Positions 17,672 to 25,815 are shown, counted from the stretch's first letter. The stretch is DNA of 64,000 bases from Alphaproteobacteria bacterium SO-S41 (GCA_019670725.1 AP024629.1:124001-188000), one strand, 5' to 3'. Program-made: numbers and translations. Notes: generated from the sequence alone by a model not told the origin.

Positions 17672-18352
17672 ATGCCCCGCACTTACAAGCCCACCGGCAA
17701 GCGTCGCGGCGCCCCCGATGGCAACGCCAATGCGCTGAAGCACGGCGTCCATTCCGCGATCGAACAGGCCGAATTGCTGCGCGCCAATTCCGCCTCCCGC
17801 GCGGCCAGGGCGCTGGAACAGGCGATGAAGCTGGAAGATCGCCGCCGCGCCCTCGCCGCAGCCGAGGTGGACACGTCGGCCGAGGCGATCGTGAAGAAAA
17901 TCCCCGCCTATGATCCGGCCATCACGTCGATGTTCCAGGCGGTCAAGGACAGCCCCAACATGCGCGGCGTCATGATCGACATGGTGCGCGAGAAGGCGGG
18001 CCTCAACTGGTTCTTCGCCTTCGGCCCCGACGGCGCGCCCGATTGGGCCTTCGAATGGGCGAACGTCCAGCCGAATGCCCATCAAAGCCCCGCCTTCACC
18101 GAGGGCGACGATCTTGCGCCCGGCGTCCCGGGGGAGGGGTACACCCCCCAGAAAAATCCCGGATCAATTCCACCCCGCAGGACCAAGGTGGACATGTTCC
18201 TGAGCAGCTTCCCGCAATACTGTGATGCGCCGGCGGTGACCGACGAGATGGCGGCGGCGTTCCTGCGCTGTTGCCCGGAATTCCTGGTCGCCCGCCTCGC
18301 CCGCGCCATGCTGCAGAAAATCGTCGTTGAGCGCCTGCCTCGCACCTTCTGA
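17672..18352 (+). CDS. hypothetical protein with GAPDGNxNALKHG motif, carrying an embedded repeat
   Basis: 226 residues. The N-terminus (PRTYKPTGKRRGAPDGNANALKHGVHS) has the GAPxGNxNALKHG motif seen in many short proteins of phage or mobile origin. The central part is alanine-rich and helical (AARALEQAMKLEDRRRALAAAE). Residues about 152-170 (PGEGYTPQKNPGSIPPRR) are encoded by a copy of a dispersed ~50-bp element (18127-18181) inserted in frame, so this stretch is probably not part of the ancestral protein. The end (LRCCPEFLVARLARAMLQ) is helical. Function unknown. Confidence 0.6.
   Translation: MPRTYKPTGKRRGAPDGNANALKHGVHSAIEQAELLRANSASRAARALEQAMKLEDRRRALAAAEVDTSAEAIVKKIPAYDPAITSMFQAVKDSPNMRGVMIDMVREKAGLNWFFAFGPDGAPDWAFEWANVQPNAHQSPAFTEGDDLAPGVPGEGYTPQKNPGSIPPRRTKVDMFLSSFPQYCDAPAVTDEMAAAFLRCCPEFLVARLARAMLQKIVVERLPRTF
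18127..18181 (+). repeat. dispersed ~50-bp element, copy A (inside a coding sequence)
   Basis: Contains a GGGGTACACCCC hairpin, an AAAAAT run and the block GGATCAATTCCACCCCGC. The same order of blocks occurs at 42451-42503 on the same strand and, inverted, at 48461-48513. This copy lies in frame within the 17672-18352 gene. Confidence 0.8.
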
Positions 18353-18460
18353 CCGGGAACCATCCGCTATTTCGCGGGTTGTCCCCTATTGGTCCCGTAT
18401 GCATCGGGCCCATCGGGGTTTAGTAAAGCGGTCGTGCGCCGGGAGAGGGTTTCGAGGCGT

Positions 18461-19006
18461 ATGAGCGAGCGGCGTTTCTGGCTGCGGGACAAGACCGCGC
18501 CATCGCATCGGGCATTGGAGGGCATGGTCGGCCCGCTCGACACGATTCCGGCTTACAGCCATTTTGTCGAAGGCCTCTATCGCGGCCGGCAACCCGTGGA
18601 AAGCTGGCTCAAAAACCTCGCCTGGCCCGAACTCTTCAAAGACTGGCGGCCGATCCTGATCGGTCCAGCGCTTGCCAAGGACCTCGCCGATCTCGACCGG
18701 CCCCTTCCACCGCTCGCCCCCTTCACCCCGCCCGGCGCGACGGTCAGCGACCTCCTCGGCGTCCTCTATGTCCTGGAAGGCTCCAGCCTCGGCGCCCGGG
18801 TCGTGCTGCGCCAGGCGCTGGCGCTCGGTCTTGATGCCGGGTTTGGCGCGCGGCATCTGGCGCTTCAGGCCTCGGACGGCGGCTGGCCGCATTTTGTGCG
18901 CCTGCTGGACAGCGCCGACCATCCCGACATGGAGCGGGTCGGCCGCGCCGCGGTCGCCACCTTCGACGCCATGCATCAGGCGATGAGCGGCCATGTCGTC
19001 GCCTGA
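18461..19006 (+). CDS. bphO: biliverdin-producing heme oxygenase
   Basis: 181 residues from ATG 18461 (MSERRFWLRDKTAPSHRALE). His16 is placed as the proximal heme ligand; LGVLYVLEGSSLGARVVL is the distal-helix motif with the glycine-rich kink, as in BphO/HmuO proteins. It oxidises heme to biliverdin IX-alpha, carbon monoxide and iron. It overlaps the bacteriophytochrome gene by 14 bp, so it supplies that photoreceptor's chromophore. A longer in-frame start at 18389 is unlikely because the extension has no family match. Confidence 0.92.
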   Translation: MSERRFWLRDKTAPSHRALEGMVGPLDTIPAYSHFVEGLYRGRQPVESWLKNLAWPELFKDWRPILIGPALAKDLADLDRPLPPLAPFTPPGATVSDLLGVLYVLEGSSLGARVVLRQALALGLDAGFGARHLALQASDGGWPHFVRLLDSADHPDMERVGRAAVATFDAMHQAMSGHVVA

Positions 19007-21548
19007 GCCCGTCGATCTCACCAATTGCGACCGCGAGCCGATCCATATTCCCGGCGGCATCCAGCCGCACGGCACGCTGCTCGTTTGCGACCCCACCTGC
19101 ACCACGCTGCTGCGCCATGCCGCCAACGCGCCGGCGCTACTGGGCCTTGGTGATGCGGCGCTGAACGGGTCGCCGCTGGTGGCGGTACTCGGCCCCGACG
19201 TCGTCCACACCATCCGCAACGCCCTCGCACGCTCGCAGGACCCTTCCCGTCCCGCGCTCATCTTCGCGCTGCAGGCGGGGCCTCAGAACCGCGCCTTCGA
19301 CGTCTCGGTCCACCGCTTCAAGGGCAATGCGATCCTGGAATTCGAACCGGTGCCGGACAGCGATCACGGCTCGGCGCTGGAGCTGACGCGGACGCTGACG
19401 GGGCGGCTCGGCCGTATCTCCAATATCGAGGATCTCGTCCATGCCGCGGCGCGGCTGACCCGCAGCCTGCTTGGCTATGACCGCGTGATGATCTACCGCT
19501 TCGGCCATGACGGCGCGGGTCAGGTGATCGCGGAATCGCGCCAGGCGACACTGGAGCCGTTCATCGGGCAATTTTTTCCGGCCAGCGATATCCCGCAACA
19601 GGCGCGGGCGCTGTATCTGAAAAACACGATCCGCGTCATTTCCGATGCGAACTTCCAGCCCGTGCCCCTCGTGCCCGTGCTCGATGCCGGCGGCGAGCCG
19701 CTGGACCTCTCGCACGCGCATCTCCGCAGCGTCTCGCCGATCCATTGCGAGTATCTGCGCAATATGAGCGTCGCGGCCTCGATGTCGGTCTCGATCATCG
19801 TCGGCGGCGAACTCTGGGGCCTCATCGCCTGCCACCACTACAAGCCGCGGGTCCTCAGCCTCGTCAAACGCATGGCGGCCGAGATGTTCGGCGAGTTCTT
19901 CTCGTTGCATCTCGAAGCGCTGACCGTGCGCCACAAGCTCGATTCCGCTTCGCGCGCTCGTCATACGCTGGACCGTCTGCTGCGTCAGGCCTCGCGCGAG
20001 ACGGATGCGCTGTCGCTGCTGCAGGATCATCTCGGTGATCTCATGCAGCTGCTGCCCTGCGACGGCATAGGCCTGTTCGTCGAGGGCTCATGGCACGCGC
20101 GCGGCACGACGCCGCCAGCGCAAGCCATCCCCGCGCTTGCGACCTTTGCCGGCGCGCGGGCCGACGGACGAGTCTGGGCGACCAATACCCTGTCGACCGA
20201 TTTCGAGGCGGCGGAGGCCTATCGCGCCGAGGCCTCGGGCGTGCTCGCCATCCCGTTGTCGCAACTGCCGCGCGACTATCTTTTCTTCTTCCGCCGCGAG
20301 GTCATCCACACCGTGGAATGGGGCGGCAACCCCGAAAAGACCTACGAGACCGGTCCGCTCGGCGACCGGTTGACGCCGCGCAAGAGCTTCGCGATCTGGA
20401 AACAGACTGTCGAGCGCCAGTCCGCGCCCTGGACCGAAGCCGATCGCGAGATCGCGGAAGCGGCGCGCGGCGCGCTGGTCGAAACCGTGCTGCGCCAGAA
20501 CGAACTCCTCGCCGACGAGCGCAGCAAGGCGGATCTCCGCCAGAAGATGCTGAACGAGGAGCTGAACCACCGGGTCAAGAACATCCTCGCCCTCATCAAG
20601 TCGCTGGTCTCGCAGGATGTCGCGCCCGATCGGTCGCTCGACGATTACGTCCGCTCGCTGAAGGGCCGCATCCAGGCGCTCTCCGTCGCCCATGACCAGG
20701 TCGTGCGCAGCGATGGTGGGGGCCGGCTGGAGGATTTGCTGAAGGCCGAACTCCTGCCTTACCGCGAGGCGGCCTCTGTCGCGCTGGGCGGGCCGCCGGT
20801 CGCGCTCGACGCGCGCGCCTTCTCGGTCATGGCATTGGTGCTGCACGAGCTGGCGACCAACGCCGCGAAGTATGGCGCGCTGTCGGCCGCCGCGGGACGC
20901 CTCACCGTGACCTGGCAGATGACCGCCGACGGCGCCTGCGCGATCGATTGGCGCGAGGCCGGCGGTCCCGCCGTGCGCCCACCCTCGCGCCAGGGCTTCG
21001 GCTCAGTTCTCATCAACCGCAGCGTTCCCTTCGATCTCGGCGGTGAAAGCAATGTTACCTACGGCGCCGAAGGCGTCAGCGCCCGTATCGTCATCCCCGC
21101 GCGCTTCGTTTCGCTCCGCGGCGCCGACGCCGTCTCCGCTGAGGTGAAACGCGCCGATACCCTCGCATCCGACCGCAGCCTCGCGGGTCTCTCGATCCTG
21201 CTCGTCGAGGACCAATTGCTCATCGCGCTCGATGCGGAAACCGCACTGCAAGCGCACGGCGTTGTGCGGGTGGAAACTGCGGGTTCGACGCCGGATGCGC
21301 TGCGCCGCCTTGCCGCGTTCACCCCGGATGCGGCGGTGCTCGACGTCAATCTCGGCGCCCACACCTCGATCCCCGTCGCCGAGGAACTGGCGCGGCGCGG
21401 CATCCCCTTCATCTTCGCGACCGGCTACGGCGACAGCATCACCATCCCCGCCAACTTCCGGAACCGCCCCGTCGCCCGCAAACCCTATGACGGCGAGACG
21501 CTCGTGCACCTGCTCTCCGTCGCCCTGGCGGGACGCCCTCCGTCTTGA
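18993..21548 (+). CDS. bphP: bacteriophytochrome with HWE histidine kinase and C-terminal receiver
   Basis: 851 residues. PAS-2 (about 15-120) with the biliverdin-binding Cys12 in LTNCDREPIHIPG; GAF (about 140-310) with PASDIP (196-201) and HLRSVSPIHCEYLRNM; PHY (about 325-500) with the PRKSF tongue motif at 462-466; HWE-type kinase with phospho-acceptor His526 in NEELNHRVKN, N box HELATNAAKYGALS (618-631) and W653-R-E; receiver domain (about 732-845) with acidic pocket ED, Asp784 and Lys830. It is a red/far-red light sensor kinase; the HWE plus fused REC architecture suggests phosphotransfer inside the protein or a phosphate sink. The output partner is not in the window. Confidence 0.95.
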   Translation: MSSPEPVDLTNCDREPIHIPGGIQPHGTLLVCDPTCTTLLRHAANAPALLGLGDAALNGSPLVAVLGPDVVHTIRNALARSQDPSRPALIFALQAGPQNRAFDVSVHRFKGNAILEFEPVPDSDHGSALELTRTLTGRLGRISNIEDLVHAAARLTRSLLGYDRVMIYRFGHDGAGQVIAESRQATLEPFIGQFFPASDIPQQARALYLKNTIRVISDANFQPVPLVPVLDAGGEPLDLSHAHLRSVSPIHCEYLRNMSVAASMSVSIIVGGELWGLIACHHYKPRVLSLVKRMAAEMFGEFFSLHLEALTVRHKLDSASRARHTLDRLLRQASRETDALSLLQDHLGDLMQLLPCDGIGLFVEGSWHARGTTPPAQAIPALATFAGARADGRVWATNTLSTDFEAAEAYRAEASGVLAIPLSQLPRDYLFFFRREVIHTVEWGGNPEKTYETGPLGDRLTPRKSFAIWKQTVERQSAPWTEADREIAEAARGALVETVLRQNELLADERSKADLRQKMLNEELNHRVKNILALIKSLVSQDVAPDRSLDDYVRSLKGRIQALSVAHDQVVRSDGGGRLEDLLKAELLPYREAASVALGGPPVALDARAFSVMALVLHELATNAAKYGALSAAAGRLTVTWQMTADGACAIDWREAGGPAVRPPSRQGFGSVLINRSVPFDLGGESNVTYGAEGVSARIVIPARFVSLRGADAVSAEVKRADTLASDRSLAGLSILLVEDQLLIALDAETALQAHGVVRVETAGSTPDALRRLAAFTPDAAVLDVNLGAHTSIPVAEELARRGIPFIFATGYGDSITIPANFRNRPVARKPYDGETLVHLLSVALAGRPPS

Positions 21549-21620
21549 CGCTGCGCCACGGGTTGTCTCGCCGCGCCTGACCGGCGACGATGGGGCCAAG
21601 AAAATCCGGGAGAGGCGTTC

Positions 21621-22721
21621 ATGAGCACGTTCACGGCCGAGGACCGCGCCGCCATGGCCGAGTCCGTCCGCCGCCTGCTGGCCGACAAGGGCGACGAGGC
21701 CGCGCTCCGCCGCGCGATGGAGACCCCGTCCGGCTACGACGCCGCTTTGTGGGCCGAACTCGTCGAACTCGGCGTCGCCGGCCTCATCATCGACCCTGCC
21801 TATGACGGCCTTGGCGGCGGCCCGGTCGAACTCGAACTCATCATGGAAGAAGCGGGCGCTGCCCTCCTCGCCGCACCCCTCTTCGCCAGCGGCGTCATGG
21901 CCGCCGCGCTGATTTCCGCCAGCGGCGATGAAGGCGCGAAGGAACGCCTGCTGCCCGGCCTCGCCCGCGGCCGCATCGCGACCGTCGCCCTCACCGGCGA
22001 CGCCGGCACCTGGACGCCGGACGGCGTCACGGTCGGCGCGCATTCCCACGGCGCCCGCGCCTTTCTCGACGGCACCGCCTCGTTCGTGCTGCACGGCGCC
22101 GCTGCGGACGTCCTTCTCGTCGTCGCTCGGGTCGATGGCGGCTTCGGCATCTTTGAGGTCGCCAAGGGCACGCCGGGCCTTGAAATCACGACCCTCCCCA
22201 GCTTCGACCGCACGCTGCGCCTCACGAAGCTCGACTTCCATCACGTGCCCGCCACGCGGCTCGGCATCGCCGGCTGGGATGCAGTCGAAGCCATGCTGAA
22301 GATCGCGCTCGTGGCGCTGGCCGGCGAACAGGCCGGCGGCGCGCGGCGCGTGCTCGACATGACCGTGCAGTACGCCAAGACCCGCATCCAGTTCGGCCGC
22401 GCAATCGGCAGCTTCCAGGCGATCAAGCACATGGCCGCCGATCTGCTGCTGGAAGCGGAGAACGCAACATCAGCCGCGCGCCATGCTGCGCAGCAATTGG
22501 CCGGCGGCGGCGAGGCCGACGAGGCCGTGTATCTCGCCGCCTTCGCCTGCGCCGACGCCTATTCGAAGATCGCGGCCGACGCGATCCAGATGCATGGCGG
22601 CATCGCCTTCACTTGGGCGCATCCCGCCCATCTCTATCTCCGCCGCGCGCGGGCGGATGCGCAATTGCTGGGCGCGCCGCCCTATCACCGCGAACGCTAC
22701 CTCCAGGCGATGGGAGCTTAA
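21621..22721 (+). CDS. acyl-CoA dehydrogenase family protein (short partner subunit)
   Basis: 366 residues, with GGGAGAGG before the ATG. It has the family C-terminal motif YAKTRIQFGRAIGSFQAIKHMAAD and ends KIAADAIQMHGGIAFTWAHP...YLRRARAD. The middle beta domain is reduced: the substrate/FAD motif seen in its partner (YSEPGAGSDL) is absent. Such short subunits (for example FadE28/ChsE-type) pair with a full subunit in alpha2beta2 enzymes that oxidise bulky CoA thioesters. The partner begins 4 bp downstream, which supports this reading. Substrate unknown. Confidence 0.85.
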   Translation: MSTFTAEDRAAMAESVRRLLADKGDEAALRRAMETPSGYDAALWAELVELGVAGLIIDPAYDGLGGGPVELELIMEEAGAALLAAPLFASGVMAAALISASGDEGAKERLLPGLARGRIATVALTGDAGTWTPDGVTVGAHSHGARAFLDGTASFVLHGAAADVLLVVARVDGGFGIFEVAKGTPGLEITTLPSFDRTLRLTKLDFHHVPATRLGIAGWDAVEAMLKIALVALAGEQAGGARRVLDMTVQYAKTRIQFGRAIGSFQAIKHMAADLLLEAENATSAARHAAQQLAGGGEADEAVYLAAFACADAYSKIAADAIQMHGGIAFTWAHPAHLYLRRARADAQLLGAPPYHRERYLQAMGA

Positions 22722-22725
22722 GGCC

Positions 22726-23913
22726 ATGACCGACGAAGAGCTCCGCACCGAAGTCCGCGCCTGGTTGGCGGCCAACTGGAAAAACGACCTCCCCGCTCGC
22801 GCCGACCAATGGACGGTCGGACCCGAGCAGCGCGCGTGGCTGGCGAAAGTCGTCGAGGCCCGCTGGGCCGTGAACCGTTGGCCGTCAGAATGGTGCGGCC
22901 GCGATCTCAGCGACGCGCAGGCGAAGATCATCGAACGCGAATTCGCCGCCGTGAAGGCGCCGGGCGCGGGCCAAGACCGCACCCATCTCTACGCCATCAC
23001 GGCGCTGACCTTCGGCACCGATGTCATGAAGGCGGCGCTGCTGAAGGGCATGCTGACCGGCGAGATCAATATGTGCCTGCTCTATTCCGAGCCGGGCGCG
23101 GGCTCTGATCTTGCGGGCATCCGCACCCGCGCGACGCGCGACGGCGAGGAATTCGTCGTCAACGGCCAGAAGGTCTGGACGTCGGGCGCCGCCACCGCCG
23201 ACTACGGCATGCTGATCGCGCGCACCGACTGGGATGTGCCCAAGCATAACGGCATCTCGTTCTTCTTCCTGTCGATGAAGCAGCCGGGCGTCGAAGTGCG
23301 CCCGCTGCGCCAAGTGACCGACGAGTCCCATTTCAACGAGGTCTTCATCACCGACGCCCGGGTCTCCGCCGACTTCCTGCTCGGCGGCCTCAACAATGGC
23401 TGGCGCGTGCTGCAAACCGCGCTCGCCTATGAGCGCTCGGTCATGGGCGACGGCGCGCGCGGGCCCCGCCGCGCGGGCGACGGGGCGGCGAACGATCTCG
23501 TCGCGCTCGCGCGCGAGGCCGGGAAGCTGGACGATCCGGTCCTGCGCCAGGACCTCGCGAAGGTGCTGAGCTATCGCCGGCTGAACGCGCTCAACAATGC
23601 CCGCGCCAAGGCTGACCTCGCGCAAGGCACCTCGTCCTCGATCATGTCGCTCGGCAAGCTCGCTATGTCGCGCATCCTCCATGAGGAGGCGCGCCTCCGC
23701 ACCGCGCTGCTCGGCGCAGGTTCCTTGCTGGACGGCGAAGCCTTTCCGCGCGCCGACGATGCGAACTTCCTCACGCTCAACGCCTATTTCACCTCGATCG
23801 GTGGGGGTACCGACCAGATCCAGCGCAACATTATCGGCGAGCGCGTCCTCAGCCTCCCCAAGGAGCCCGAGATCGACCGCACCATCCCCTTCCGCGATGT
23901 GCGGGCGGGCTAG
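22726..23913 (+). CDS. acyl-CoA dehydrogenase family protein (FAD-binding partner subunit)
   Basis: 395 residues from ATG 22726. It carries NMCLLYSEPGAGSDLAGIRTRA and NGQKVWTSGA for FAD and substrate binding, and at the C-terminus SIGGGTDQIQRNIIGERVLSLP, the FAD-diphosphate motif. The position usually occupied by the Glu in GGxxEIQRN is Asp-Gln here, as in several heteromeric acyl-CoA dehydrogenases where the base lies elsewhere. It is translationally linked to the shorter subunit upstream (4-bp gap) and to the halohydrin dehalogenase-like gene downstream (3-bp gap). Confidence 0.88.
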   Translation: MTDEELRTEVRAWLAANWKNDLPARADQWTVGPEQRAWLAKVVEARWAVNRWPSEWCGRDLSDAQAKIIEREFAAVKAPGAGQDRTHLYAITALTFGTDVMKAALLKGMLTGEINMCLLYSEPGAGSDLAGIRTRATRDGEEFVVNGQKVWTSGAATADYGMLIARTDWDVPKHNGISFFFLSMKQPGVEVRPLRQVTDESHFNEVFITDARVSADFLLGGLNNGWRVLQTALAYERSVMGDGARGPRRAGDGAANDLVALAREAGKLDDPVLRQDLAKVLSYRRLNALNNARAKADLAQGTSSSIMSLGKLAMSRILHEEARLRTALLGAGSLLDGEAFPRADDANFLTLNAYFTSIGGGTDQIQRNIIGERVLSLPKEPEIDRTIPFRDVRAG

Positions 23914-23916
23914 GCG

Positions 23917-24606
23917 ATGACCGCCGTCGCCCTCCTCACCGACGCCGCCTCCTTCATCGGCCCCGCCGTCGCGGCGCGACTGCGCGCCGGTGGCGGACGC
24001 GTAGTCGAGGCGGATGCGTCGTTTGCCGACAACGGCGACGCAATCGCCCAAACCTCGCCCGAGGAGACCGTTGCCAAAGCCGCCGCACTCGGCGGGCGGC
24101 TGGACGCGCTGGTGATCTCCGCCGCCTATCCCGCACCGCGCACACCGGCGGAGTCTCTCTCCGCCGAAGCCACCCGGCCCTTCTTCGAAAAGCTGGCGAT
24201 CGAGCCGCTGGCGCTCGCCGCCGCTGCGATCCCGCATCTGAAACGCGCCGGTGGCGGGCGGATCGTGTTCGTGACCTCGGCCGGACCGCTGGGCGGGATT
24301 CCCGGCTTCGGCGCCTATGCGGCGGCGCGCTCGGCGATCACCGGGGCGGTCAAAAGCCTCGCGTTGGAACTCGCGCCCGACAACATCTCGGTCAACGCCG
24401 TCGCGCCCAACTACATCCAGACCGAGATGTACTATCCCAAGGCCTGGCTGGAGGACGCCCGCAAGCGCGACAGGCTGCTCGCCCGCATCCCCATGGGGCG
24501 GCTCGGCGAGGCCGAGGAGGCGGCGGAGGCTGTGGCCCTGCTGGCACAAGGGCGCGCAAGCTTCATCACCGGGCAGATTTTGAACATCTCCGGCGGGTCC
24601 TCGTGA
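23917..24606 (+). CDS. halohydrin dehalogenase candidate (SDR superfamily)
   Basis: 229 residues. It is an SDR fold but lacks both hallmarks of an NAD(P)H oxidoreductase: the glycine-rich TGxxxGxG is replaced by T8-x4-F13-x-G15, and the catalytic Lys is Arg (Y134-AAA-R138). Ser121 lies exactly 13 residues before Tyr134. These two signatures, T-x4-F-x-G and S-x12-Y-x3-R, are the published fingerprint of halohydrin dehalogenases, which expel halide from vicinal haloalcohols to form epoxides without cofactor. DASFAD near residue 33 and PNY at 164-166 also resemble HheA/HheC. The substrate is unknown; a degenerate SDR with another role is the alternative. It is the last gene of the acyl-CoA dehydrogenase operon. 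Confidence 0.78.
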   Translation: MTAVALLTDAASFIGPAVAARLRAGGGRVVEADASFADNGDAIAQTSPEETVAKAAALGGRLDALVISAAYPAPRTPAESLSAEATRPFFEKLAIEPLALAAAAIPHLKRAGGGRIVFVTSAGPLGGIPGFGAYAAARSAITGAVKSLALELAPDNISVNAVAPNYIQTEMYYPKAWLEDARKRDRLLARIPMGRLGEAEEAAEAVALLAQGRASFITGQILNISGGSS

Positions 24607-24799
24607 GGCATCGACCCTTCACAGGGGGCGATATCAGGACTACATCTTCCTCCGCGATACGGCCCGCACGGGGCCGAACGCGCCGGGTAACGACTGGGAG
24701 CAGCGCTTCACGCATGGATCGAGATGGATCGGCGACAGGCGACTTCTTCCCGCTCAGACATGAGCTTGCCCAGGCCTTTTCCATAAATACCGTGCGCTG

Positions 24800-24815
24800 A
24801 AGGAGAACTGCCCTG
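24800..24815 (+). promoter_or_regulatory. ribosome-binding site and CTG start of infC
   Basis: AAGGAGAA at 24800-24807 is a near-perfect Shine-Dalgarno, followed 5 bp later by CTG at 24813. An in-frame TGA at 24798-24800 excludes any earlier start, and no ATG, GTG or TTG occurs in frame before 24936, which would delete about 41 residues of the IF-3 N-domain. Confidence 0.75.
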
Positions 24816-25361
24816 CCGCCTCGTAGACCCAGCTTTGCCGGCCCGCCCCCCAAGAACGACGACGGTCCTCGCATCAACGGCGACATCACCGCTTTCGAAG
24901 TCCTCGTCATCGATGAGGCCGGCGAAAAACGCGGCGTGATGAGCCGGCGCGATGCGCTGCGCCTCGCCGAAGAGGAAGGCGTCGACCTGGTCGAGGTCTC
25001 GCCGATGGGCAAGCCGCCGGTCTGCCGCTTGATGGACTACGGCAAGTTCAAATACGAGCAGCAGAAAAAGGCCAACGAAGCCCGCAAGAAGCAGAAGATC
25101 ATCGAGATCAAGGAGATCAAGATGCGTCCGGGCATCGACGATCACGACTACGATGTGAAGATGCGCTCGGCGATCAAGTTCTTCGGCGAAGGCGACAAGG
25201 TGAAGTTCACGCTCCGCTTCCGCGGCCGCGAGATGGTGCACCAGTATCTCGGCATGGACGTGCTGGAGAAGATCAAGAAGCAGGTCGGCGAGATCGCCAA
25301 GGTCGAGCAGGAGCCGCGCCTTGAAGGCCGCCAGATGCAGATGGTGATGGCGCCGCGCTAA
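24813..25361 (+). CDS. infC: translation initiation factor IF-3
   Basis: 182 residues if translation begins at CTG 24813, giving the normal IF-3 length. The N-domain has [30 protein letters not shown] and [20 protein letters not shown]; the C-domain has [20 protein letters not shown] and [14 protein letters not shown]-3 binds the 30S subunit and rejects non-canonical start codons, and infC itself classically starts at a rare codon so that IF-3 represses its own translation; the CTG here fits that logic. A terminator follows at 25385. Confidence 0.95.
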   Translation: MPPRRPSFAGPPPKNDDGPRINGDITAFEVLVIDEAGEKRGVMSRRDALRLAEEEGVDLVEVSPMGKPPVCRLMDYGKFKYEQQKKANEARKKQKIIEIKEIKMRPGIDDHDYDVKMRSAIKFFGEGDKVKFTLRFRGREMVHQYLGMDVLEKIKKQVGEIAKVEQEPRLEGRQMQMVMAPR

Positions 25362-25384
25362 GCGGACGCCACGCTCAAAACACG

Positions 25385-25409
25385 AAGGCCGCCTTTCGGC
25401 GGCCTTTTT
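25385..25409 (+). terminator. rho-independent terminator after infC
   Basis: Stem AAGGCCGCC / GGCGGCCTT with loop TTTC, followed by a T run (25405-25409). It ends infC transcription and may also act on the convergent gene at 25432-25815. Confidence 0.85.
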
Positions 25410-25431
25410 GTTTGGCTTCTAGTCGAAACGC

Positions 25432-25815
25432 TTACTGCTCGAGCGAGGCGTTCTGGACCTTGCCTTCCAGCAGGGCGACATCGGTCGTCGCCTGATGGAA
25501 CTGGGCGGTCGCGTTCATGACCATCTCCTCGGCTTCCGCGACGGCCTGCTGCTTGTCGGCCTCGGTCAGGGGCGCACAGTCTGAGTTCGAGGCGACCTCG
25601 CCGCAACGCAGCGTGTCGCCGTCCATGCTGTAGATGCCCTCGAAATGGCCGGCTTTCAGCTCTTTCAGGTACGAGGTCGCGTCCGCCAGATCCATCTTGG
25701 CGCCGCTGAGGTCGTTGCGGGCTTCCTTCAGCGTCTCGCCAGCCGATGCGACGCCACCGAGCAGCGCCAGAGCGGCAGCGACGAGGAGGGTGCGGGTGTG
25801 GGCGAAGCGGGGCAT
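25432..25815 (-). CDS. small secreted coiled-coil protein, CG-C motif family
   Basis: 127 residues from ATG 25815. Signal peptide FAHTRTLLVAAALALLGGVASAG, then a helical mature chain (ETLKEARNDLSGAKMDLADATSYLKEL). The segment DGDTLRCGEVASNSDCAPLTEADKQQ matches, in spacing of the two cysteines and in the following L/Y-T-x-x-DK, the segments of the proteins at 27875-28390 (KCGDPNRYPGCIPYTDAEKA) and 28394-29161 (KCGDVSDHAGCIALTAEDKA). I therefore place it in one paralogous family of unknown function; the cysteines likely form a disulfide in the periplasm. Confidence 0.72.
   Translation of the reverse strand: MPRFAHTRTLLVAAALALLGGVASAGETLKEARNDLSGAKMDLADATSYLKELKAGHFEGIYSMDGDTLRCGEVASNSDCAPLTEADKQQAVAEAEEMVMNATAQFHQATTDVALLEGKVQNASLEQ

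Noticed and set aside
24607-24797. Possible regulatory RNA or small gene before infC
   Set aside because: No stable hairpin with U-run, no good reading frame and no tRNA-like fold was found; only a weak CATAAATA box near 24780.
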